From the NCBI GenBank assembly GCA_005885015.1, contig VAYG01000018.1:1-10739 (forward strand): DNA of 10,739 nt, read 5' to 3'. This DNA comes from Actinomycetota bacterium (GTDB lineage Bacteria; Actinomycetota; UBA4738). Shown here in pieces: positions 5,573-10,739 of the stretch. The translations under genes and the position numbers were made by a program. How positions within the stretch are numbered: position 1 is the first letter of the stretch; the number at the start of each line of letters is the position of its first letter. The notes below the pieces were generated by a model. The model saw only the letters and a list, made by a program, of their open reading frames with translations, was not told where the DNA came from and searched no databases.

Positions 5573-6685
5573 ATGGCTCCGAAGGTCACGTGGCAGCAGG
5601 CGCTGGCGTTCCGGATGCGGCGGCAGCTGCTCGATCCGATCGGCACGGTGCCCGTGCCGGCCGTGGTCCGTCGCCTCTGCGGCGTCCAGGCGCAGGTGGC
5701 TTCCTCCGCCGAGCTGGCTGTCCAGGTCCGGAGGCAGACGTCGCGGACCGGAGAGGTCGGCCGGGCCCTGTCCCAAGGGCGCCTCATCAAGACCTGGGCG
5801 ATGCGCGGGACCCTCCACCTCCTCACGCCAGAGGAAGGCGGCGCCTTCCTGTCCCTGATCGCCTCCGGACGATCGTGGGAGCGGACCAGCTGGGTCCGGT
5901 ACTTCGGGGCGACGCCGAAGGTGATGGAGGCCTTGCGAGACGTGACCCGGGAGGCGCTGGACGGGGCGGTGCTGTCGCGGGAGGAGCTGATCGCCGCGAT
6001 CACCGCGCGACGGGGGCTGGAGCACGTCGCCGATGCTCTTCGGTCGGGCTGGGGCACGTTGCTGAAGCCACTCGCGTGGCAAGGGGATCTCTGCTTCGGA
6101 CCGAGCCGCGGCAACCGGGTGACGTTCACGCGTCCGGCGGCGGCCAGCTCACGATGGGCGGGCATCCCGGACGTCGAAGAGGCCGTCCCGGCCGCGATCG
6201 CGGGCTACTTCAGCGCGTACGGCCCGGCGACGGTCGACTCGATGACCGGCTGGCTGGGCGCTGGGAGGCGGAAGCTCCGCGCCGGGTTCACGGAGATGGG
6301 AGACCGCATGTCGGAGGTCGACCTGGACGGCGAGCGAGCATTCATCCTGGAGAAGGACCTCGACGAGCTCGGCGCGACGAAGCCGACGAGCGCTGTCCGG
6401 CTCCTTCCGGGGTTCGACCAGTACGTGATGGGCCCGGGCACCGGTGACGGCCATGTGGTTCCCGCCGCGCGGCGGGCCGCGGTGAGCAAGCAGAGTGGGT
6501 GGATCTCCCCGGTCGTCGTGGTGGGCGGCACCGTGCGCGGCACGTGGGAACTGGACGGCGATCGGCTGCGGGTGGCGTGGTTCGAGGAGTCGGGCAAGGT
6601 CCCGCGCACCAGGTTGGAGGAAGAGGTGGCCCGGCTCTCAGCGATCCTCGATCGGGATCTGCGAGCCACGATCACCCCCGCGTAG
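5573..6685 (+). CDS. Winged-helix DNA-binding protein, AlkZ/YcaQ-like (HTH_42 family)
   Basis: A 370-residue protein of the HTH_42 (DUF1006) superfamily. Visible family marks are VPAVVRRLCGVQAQ near the N terminus with the Q39-A40-Q41 pattern, TWAMRGTLHLL at 74-84, LLPGFDQYVMG in the last third, and a C-terminal GWISPVVVVGGTVRGTW block. In characterised members (AlkZ, YcaQ) the Q-x-Q or Q-x-D motif is catalytic, and the enzyme is a DNA glycosylase that removes bulky or crosslinking alkylation adducts. A similar repair or self-resistance role is plausible here, but most members are untested and no biosynthetic genes stand beside it. The ATG at 5573 has no ribosome site and stands six bases after TAGTCT, so the mRNA is probably leaderless. 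It is divergent from the deaminase and 65 bases upstream of the large cyclase gene. Confidence 0.85.
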   Translation: MAPKVTWQQALAFRMRRQLLDPIGTVPVPAVVRRLCGVQAQVASSAELAVQVRRQTSRTGEVGRALSQGRLIKTWAMRGTLHLLTPEEGGAFLSLIASGRSWERTSWVRYFGATPKVMEALRDVTREALDGAVLSREELIAAITARRGLEHVADALRSGWGTLLKPLAWQGDLCFGPSRGNRVTFTRPAAASSRWAGIPDVEEAVPAAIAGYFSAYGPATVDSMTGWLGAGRRKLRAGFTEMGDRMSEVDLDGERAFILEKDLDELGATKPTSAVRLLPGFDQYVMGPGTGDGHVVPAARRAAVSKQSGWISPVVVVGGTVRGTWELDGDRLRVAWFEESGKVPRTRLEEEVARLSAILDRDLRATITPA

Positions 6686-6737
6686 CCTCTGACGGGCCTG
6701 CCGCCAAGGACCTCTCGGACCGGGAGGCCGGACGGCG

Positions 6738-6743
6738 TAGGCT
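6738..6743 (+). promoter_or_regulatory. -10 box of the large cyclase gene, probably leaderless
   Basis: TAGGCT ends seven bases before the GTG at 6751, and no Shine-Dalgarno sequence lies between. The spacing fits transcription starting at or one base before the start codon. It supports the GTG as the true start over upstream in-frame codons that lie inside the preceding gene. No clear -35 is seen. Confidence 0.5.
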
Positions 6744-6750
6744 CCCCCCA

Positions 6751-9700
6751 GTGGCGACCTGCCCCAGCTGTGGCGAGGAGAACTCGCAACGGGCGCGCTT
6801 CTGTCAGGCATGCGCCGCACCCCTGTCCGCGGGCCCGGTCCGTGAGGTCCGCAAAACGGTCACCGTCCTGTTCTCGGACGTCGTCGGGTCAACGGAGCTG
6901 GCCGACCGATTGGACACGGAGTCGTTCACCCGTCTGCTCGACCACTACTTCCGCGAGATGAAGGCCGTGGCCGAGCGGCACGGAGGAACGGTGGCCAAGT
7001 TCATCGGGGACGCGGTCGTCGCGGTGTTCGGGATCCCACTCCTCCACGAGGACGACGCGCTGCGGGCGGTGAGGGCGGCGTGGGAGATGCGGGACGCGCT
7101 GGCGAGGCTCAACGAGGGCTTCCAGACCCGGTGGGGCGTCTCCCTGGCCACGAGGACCGGGATCAACAGCGGTGAAGTCCTGACCGCAGCCTCAGAGGCC
7201 GCCGGCGACCCCAAGGGTGCGGGTCCCGGAGGCCACATTGCCGTCGGGGACGCCATGAACCTCGGGGCCCGGGTGGAGCAGGCGGCCGACCCCGGGGACA
7301 TCCTGCTGGGTGAGGCCACCTACCGCCTGGTCCGCGACGCCGTCGACACACAGCCGCTGCCTCCCCGCGTGTTCAAGGGCAAGACCGATGCGGCGAAGAC
7401 GTACCGGCTCTTGGGCATCTCCGGTGCGGCCGAGGCGATCACCCGCCGGCCTCACTCCCCCATGGTCGGACGGCGCGACGACGTGGCCACGCTCGAATGG
7501 GCCTTCGGCCGGGCCGCCGAAGACCGGCGTTGCCGGATGGTGACGATCCTGGGGCCGGCGGGCGTGGGCAAGTCCCGGCTGGTCCGGGAATTCCTGGACG
7601 GAGCGGCCGACGGGGCCGGGGTCTTGCGCGGCCGGTGCCTCCCCAACGGCGAAGGCATCACGTTCTGGCCACTGGCCGAGGCCGTCAAGGCCGCGGCCGG
7701 CATCAGCGACGAGGACACCAGGGAACTGGCCGTCGGGAAGATCGAGGCCCTCATGGGCGGAGCCGACGACGCAGGCACCGTGGCGGAGTTGGTCGCCCAG
7801 GCTGTCGGTCTGTCGACCAATCCGGGAACCGCCCAGGAGACCTTCTGGTCGGTCCGAAGGCTCTTCGAGGATGTGGCTCGGGCCCGTTCGCTCATCGTCG
7901 TGTTCGACGACATCCACTGGGGGGAGCGGACGTTCCTCGAGCTCGTCGAAGACATCGCCGAGTGGGTGGAGGACGCCCCTCTGCTGTTGGTCTGCACGGC
8001 CCGGCCGGAGCTGCTCGATGCCCGTCCCGACTGGACCGACGAGAAGCGTTACGCCTCGACCATGATCTCGCTGGTCCCCCTCGGGGAGGGGGAGTGCGAC
8101 CGCCTGCTCCTCAATCTCCCTGGAGGCCCGGAGCTCGGAGCCAGAGGACGAGCGGTGGTGGTGGATGCCTCCGGTGGCAACCCCCTGTTCTTGGAGCAGA
8201 TGCTCTCGATGCTGGTGGACGACGGGCTGCTCGAGAAGGCCCGGGTCGGAGGCAGCGTCGACGTCGCCGACATCCCGGCTCCCCCGACCATCCAGGCGCT
8301 GCTGGCCGCCCGGCTGGACCGGCTCTCCGGCGAGGACCGGCAAGTCATCGAACGAGCGTCCGTGCAGGGGAGGGTCTTCTACCGGGACGCCCTGTCCGAA
8401 GGCACCGATGGGGACGGCTCGGCTCTCAATGCGCGGCTGCTGGCGCTCGTCGGGAAGCAGCTGATCGGTCCGGCTCGGTCCGATCTCGCCGAACAGGAGG
8501 CCTTTCGATTCGTCCACGCCCTGGTTCGCGACGCCGCCTACCAGGGGATCCCGAAGGACCGACGGGCGGCCCTCCACGAGGCGTTCGCCCGCTGGCTGGA
8601 GGTGATGGCCAGCGACCGGGTGCTCGAGTACGAGGAGATCTTGGCCTACCACCTCGAGCAGGCGTACCGGTATCGAGTCGAGCTCGGAACCGTGGACGAG
8701 GGCGCGCGAGCTCTGGCCTCGCAGGCGGCCGAACGGATGGGCACCTCCGCCGGGCGGGCCTTGGCCCGGGGCGACGCACCGGGCGCGGTGAATCTCCTGA
8801 CCAGGGCGACCGCGTTGCTGCCCTCCTCCGATCCACGACAACCGAGCTTGATGCTGACGCTGGCCGACGCGCTCGCAGAGATCGGCGAGCTGGATAGGGA
8901 GGGCAGCGTCTTGGAAGAGGCATTGGCGCTCGCGACCTCCCTAGGTGATGTGCGCCTCCAGGCACACGTGAGGATGGGCATGGCCCGTCACCGCGCGTGG
9001 GTGGACCCGGCGGCAAGCCTCGACGACATCATCCGGGAGGTTGACCAGGCGATGCCGATCCTCGAGGAGGCAGGCGATCACCTCGGGATGGCGGCCGCAT
9101 GGCGGTTGCGACACTGGGTTGCGCACCAGCGGTACCGCCATGACGAAGCGATCCAGGCCCGGACTCACGCGTACGAACATGCCCATCGTGCCGGAGACCC
9201 CAGCGAGATCGGTGACCTGTCGGTGCTGGCCGGCTCGATCATGTACGGCCCCACCCCGGTCCAAGAGGCCATCCGGCGGTGCGAGACGATCCTGGAGCAG
9301 GTGAAGGGCTCCCGAGGCAGCCAGGCGTTCGTCCTTGGCTTCCTCGGCATCCTCCACGCGATGGACGGGAGGTCGGATCAGGGCCGAGAGCTCATCCGGC
9401 GGGCGGCGGCCATCGGACAACAGCTTGGCCTCCGCCTCATCGGAGCTGCCACGCGGTCCTATTGGATGGGGATCCTGGAGCTGCTCGGCGGCGATGTCGT
9501 CGCCGCGGAGCGCGAATTCCGTCAGGGATTCGAGGTACTCGACCAGATGGGTGAGCAGAACTTCCGGTCCACCATCGCGGCCCGGCTGGCAGGGGTGCTC
9601 TGCGCGCTCGAGCGGTTCGACGAGGCCGAGCGGTTCGCTCAGGTCAGCCGCGAGACCTCTGGGGCCGACGACGTCGCCTCGCAGGTGGTGTGGCGGGGCG

Positions 9701-9984
9701 CGCTGGCCAAAGTGCTGACGCACAGGGGCGAGGGCGAGCGGGCAGAGGAACTGGCCTCGGAAGCCACAGCGTTGGCCGGTCGCACGGACGCCCTGAACCT
9801 CCAGGCCGATGCCCTGGTCGATCTGGCGGCCGTGCAGCACGCGAGGGGGCGCCCTGCCCAGGCGGTCGGATCGCTCCGCCGGGCCCTGGAACTGTACGAG
9901 CAGAAGGGAAATGTGGTGTCGGCCCGCGCCGCGCGAATGGCCCTGAAAGAGCTGGAAGCAGGACTCGAACCTGGTGGGCGCTAG
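6751..9984 (+). CDS. Zinc-ribbon / class III cyclase / AAA ATPase / TPR-like signalling protein
   Basis: A complete 1077-residue regulator. A zinc ribbon (C4, C7, C18, C21) is followed at about 33-225 by a class III cyclase domain with FSDVVGST (metal D43), K83-x-x-G-D87, and N170/R174. VGRR at 239 opens an ATPase module with Walker A GPAGVGKS (268-275) and Walker B IVVFDD (382-387) before IHW. From about residue 650 to the end are amphipathic helix pairs of TPR type, presumably a binding platform. No LuxR-type helix-turn-helix is present. The protein likely makes cAMP or cGMP, or senses nucleotide, under control of the ATPase/TPR part. Odd point: the second adenine-selecting position, usually Asp or Thr, seems to be Ile163. 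The open frame extends back to 6499, but GTG 6751 is preferred: the zinc ribbon starts right after it, a -10 box precedes it, and the extension overlaps the AlkZ-like gene. Its last codons and TAG lie inside the opposing tRNA-Val. Confidence 0.93.
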   Translation: MATCPSCGEENSQRARFCQACAAPLSAGPVREVRKTVTVLFSDVVGSTELADRLDTESFTRLLDHYFREMKAVAERHGGTVAKFIGDAVVAVFGIPLLHEDDALRAVRAAWEMRDALARLNEGFQTRWGVSLATRTGINSGEVLTAASEAAGDPKGAGPGGHIAVGDAMNLGARVEQAADPGDILLGEATYRLVRDAVDTQPLPPRVFKGKTDAAKTYRLLGISGAAEAITRRPHSPMVGRRDDVATLEWAFGRAAEDRRCRMVTILGPAGVGKSRLVREFLDGAADGAGVLRGRCLPNGEGITFWPLAEAVKAAAGISDEDTRELAVGKIEALMGGADDAGTVAELVAQAVGLSTNPGTAQETFWSVRRLFEDVARARSLIVVFDDIHWGERTFLELVEDIAEWVEDAPLLLVCTARPELLDARPDWTDEKRYASTMISLVPLGEGECDRLLLNLPGGPELGARGRAVVVDASGGNPLFLEQMLSMLVDDGLLEKARVGGSVDVADIPAPPTIQALLAARLDRLSGEDRQVIERASVQGRVFYRDALSEGTDGDGSALNARLLALVGKQLIGPARSDLAEQEAFRFVHALVRDAAYQGIPKDRRAALHEAFARWLEVMASDRVLEYEEILAYHLEQAYRYRVELGTVDEGARALASQAAERMGTSAGRALARGDAPGAVNLLTRATALLPSSDPRQPSLMLTLADALAEIGELDREGSVLEEALALATSLGDVRLQAHVRMGMARHRAWVDPAASLDDIIREVDQAMPILEEAGDHLGMAAAWRLRHWVAHQRYRHDEAIQARTHAYEHAHRAGDPSEIGDLSVLAGSIMYGPTPVQEAIRRCETILEQVKGSRGSQAFVLGFLGILHAMDGRSDQGRELIRRAAAIGQQLGLRLIGAATRSYWMGILELLGGDVVAAEREFRQGFEVLDQMGEQNFRSTIAARLAGVLCALERFDEAERFAQVSRETSGADDVASQVVWRGALAKVLTHRGEGERAEELASEATALAGRTDALNLQADALVDLAAVQHARGRPAQAVGSLRRALELYEQKGNVVSARAARMALKELEAGLEPGGR
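9959..9973 (-). other. Extra tRNA T-arm-like segment beside tRNA-Val(GAC)
   Basis: On the minus strand, CAGG-TTCGAGT-CCTG is a perfect T-arm with a 4-bp stem and matches the conserved GGTTCGAnTCC motif of tRNAs. It begins within the CCA end of tRNA-Val(GAC) and differs from that tRNA's own T-arm. No D or anticodon arm belongs to it, so it looks like the relic of a second tRNA 3' part. On the plus strand it encodes residues near the end of the cyclase (GLEPG). Confidence 0.5.
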
Positions 9985-10046
9985 AGGATTTGAACCTCTG
10001 ACCCCTTCCGCGTCAAGGAAGTGCTCTCCCCCTGAGCTAAGCGCCC
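9972..10046 (-). tRNA. tRNA-Val(GAC)
   Basis: All arms are complete on the minus strand: acceptor GGGCGCT paired with AGCGCCC (7 bp), D-arm GCTC/GAGC, anticodon arm CTTCC-TTGACGC-GGAAG with anticodon GAC, variable GGGTC, T-arm AGAGG-TTCAAAT-CCTCT (5 bp), discriminator A and an encoded CCA. It reads GUC and GUU valine codons. Its 3' end overlaps the 3' end of the convergent cyclase gene by 13 bases including CCA. A -10 box (TAGAAT) lies nine bases upstream. Confidence 0.95.
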
Positions 10047-10055
10047 GGCCCACCC

Positions 10056-10061
10056 ATTCTA
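10056..10061 (-). promoter_or_regulatory. -10 box of tRNA-Val(GAC)
   Basis: TAGAAT on the minus strand is one base from the sigma-70 -10 consensus and ends nine bases before the tRNA 5' end, so a short leader would be removed by RNase P. No good -35 is visible. Read-through from the cupin gene, which ends 46 bases upstream, is an alternative source of transcript. Confidence 0.5.
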
Positions 10062-10092
10062 GGCATCGATCGGCCGGGCGACGAGGGCCCCC

Positions 10093-10614
10093 TCAGAACT
10101 CCAGCGAGCAGTTCTCGCACATGAACGTCCGGGCGGCCACGTTGAGGCTGTGGCCTCCGCATCGAGGACAGCGCCGGCAGGTCCCGGCGAAGGCGCACTC
10201 GATCGGCTCGGTGGTCTCTCCCGGCTGATCCCACGTGGTGGCTCCCTCGGCCGGCCGAGGGAGCTGCATCGACAGCAGGTGCAACCCCTCCGGTCCCGAG
10301 ACGAACCCGTGGGGATGGGCCGCCCCCCGGCCGATCACCATTCCTGTGGTCAGCGGGATCGGGTTGTCCGCCAAGAGCGCCTTGCCGTCGCCCCGGAGCA
10401 CGATCACCCACTCCTCCGAGTCCGGGTGCGTGTGGGCGAAGGCCGGCTGGCCGGGGGCGAACCCCTGGAGGGACAGGTAGTACCCCTCGCCCTGGGCGAT
10501 GGATACCCGGCGAAACCCGGACGGGCACGCCGCCACCAGCTCGTCCGGCGAGGACCGGAATACCCCCAGGTTGTCCAGCACCTCGGCGAGGTCGCCGACC
10601 TTCCGATCGGTCAC
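10093..10614 (-). CDS. Cupin-domain protein with C-terminal zinc ribbon
   Basis: A 173-residue cytoplasmic protein. Residues about 40-120 are a single cupin barrel: AHTHPDSEEWVIVLRG supplies the metal-type residues H61, H63 and E67 or E68, and RGAAHPHGF supplies H100 and H102. From about 146 a rubredoxin-like zinc ribbon follows (C149-x2-C152, C166-x2-C169), with additional C140 and C146. The fusion suggests a metal-bound small-molecule-binding or sugar-isomerase-like protein, but the function is unknown. The GTG at 10614 has no ribosome site; TTTGAT ends six bases before it, a weak -10 match that would again fit a leaderless mRNA. The stop codon lies in a small GAGGG/CCCTC hairpin at 10083-10094, and tRNA-Val(GAC) follows on the same strand. 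Confidence 0.85.
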   Translation of the reverse strand: MTDRKVGDLAEVLDNLGVFRSSPDELVAACPSGFRRVSIAQGEGYYLSLQGFAPGQPAFAHTHPDSEEWVIVLRGDGKALLADNPIPLTTGMVIGRGAAHPHGFVSGPEGLHLLSMQLPRPAEGATTWDQPGETTEPIECAFAGTCRRCPRCGGHSLNVAARTFMCENCSLEF

Positions 10615-10620
10615 GCAGAG

Positions 10621-10626
10621 ATCAAA
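10621..10626 (-). promoter_or_regulatory. Weak -10 candidate of the cupin gene
   Basis: TTTGAT on the minus strand ends six bases before the GTG start, the spacing seen at the other two leaderless starts here, but its second base is T rather than A. No Shine-Dalgarno sequence is present, which supports a leaderless start without proving this box. Confidence 0.3.
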
Positions 10627-10657
10627 CCAGCGGACGGACGGACCGGCAAGCGGGGGG

Positions 10658-10739
10658 CTAGCGAGGGCGTCTCAGGAACGGGTAACGGGTTGGCTGGTGG
10701 ATCGAGCAGTAGACGGACGGGTTGTACATGGAGAGTCGA
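10658..10739 (-). CDS. 3' end of an unidentified small basic protein (partial)
   Basis: The minus strand is open from the right edge to a TAG at 10658-10660, giving 26 residues that end YNPSVYCSIHQP...YPFLRRPR. The codon use is coding-like, and a Cys-x2-His pair with aromatic residues hints at the last part of a zinc-ribbon-type domain whose other ligands lie outside the window. An internal ATG (SMYNPS) would alternatively give a 23-residue peptide, which is less likely. I do not recognise the family. The cupin gene starts 43 bases downstream on the same strand. Confidence 0.4.
   Translation of the reverse strand, partial: RLSMYNPSVYCSIHQPTRYPFLRRPR

Noticed and set aside
4660..6447. 595-codon plus-strand frame
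   Set aside because: Its first half is antisense to the deaminase and its second half is out of frame with the AlkZ-like gene.
6499..6750. N-terminal extension of the large cyclase
   Set aside because: It overlaps the 3' end of the AlkZ-like gene in another frame, has an arginine-rich noncoding look, and a -10 box plus GTG at 6751 gives a natural start just before the zinc ribbon.
7192..8841. 549-codon open frame on the minus strand
   Set aside because: Fully inside and antisense to the cyclase gene at 6751-9984, with no domain or plausible start.
8941..10053. 370-codon minus-strand frame reaching across tRNA-Val
   Set aside because: Antisense to the cyclase; its N-terminal RALSSGGEHFLDAEGVRGSN-type sequence is the usual false translation of a tRNA gene.
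10631..10646. CGGACGGACGGACCGG as a tandem repeat or array
   Set aside because: Only three copies of a 4-base unit in GC-rich DNA; no array or spacing pattern.
1..10739. CRISPR array, transposon or prophage genes
   Set aside because: No regularly spaced repeats, no transposase, integrase or phage protein found in any frame.

Overview
The window is very GC-rich and strongly strand-biased to the minus strand. High GC, start codons placed 6-7 bases after TANNNT boxes (a leaderless-mRNA signature), and the protein families present all suggest an uncultured, probably soil-dwelling member of the Actinomycetota. That placement is inference; nothing here fixes the genus.

Layout. (1) 1-1342, minus: N-terminal 447 residues of a zinc-ribbon / class III nucleotide cyclase / AAA-type ATPase protein running off the left edge. 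(2) 1343-1996: no convincing intact gene, a possible frameshifted relic next to the cyclase start, and a nested inverted repeat. (3) 1997-2130: a tRNA-Val(CAC)-like gene with a good 5' half and a destroyed 3' half, enclosed by a perfect 12-bp inverted repeat, with a strong rho-independent terminator just upstream of it. (4) 2250-3032, minus: exported alpha/beta hydrolase. (5) 3150-3769, minus: a double-CDGSH iron-sulfur protein broken by an internal deletion and frameshift. (6) 3770-4076: intergenic, with two GC hairpins. (7) 4077-5523, minus: an adenosine-deaminase-family enzyme followed by a small Tat-exported cysteine-rich protein. (8) 5573-6685, plus: an AlkZ/YcaQ-like winged-helix protein divergent from the deaminase. 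(9) 6751-9984, plus: a complete 1077-residue cyclase/ATPase/TPR-like regulator, a paralogue in architecture of the gene at the left edge. (10) 9972-10046, minus: an intact tRNA-Val(GAC) that overlaps the 3' end of the cyclase gene. (11) 10093-10614, minus: cupin plus zinc-ribbon protein. (12) 10658-10739, minus: the probable 3' end of one more gene.

How the parts relate. This looks like a mosaic of single genes and short transcription units rather than one pathway. The only likely operon is deaminase then Tat protein, where the first gene appears leaderless and the second has a strong Shine-Dalgarno sequence. The two large cyclase/ATPase proteins are probably signalling regulators; neither has a visible link to its neighbours. 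No mobile-element gene, CRISPR array or phage gene is visible. The most unusual signals are at the two valine tRNA loci: a tRNA pseudogene apparently remodelled into a long hairpin, and a second T-arm-like segment just beyond the intact tRNA that has become the last codons of the cyclase gene.
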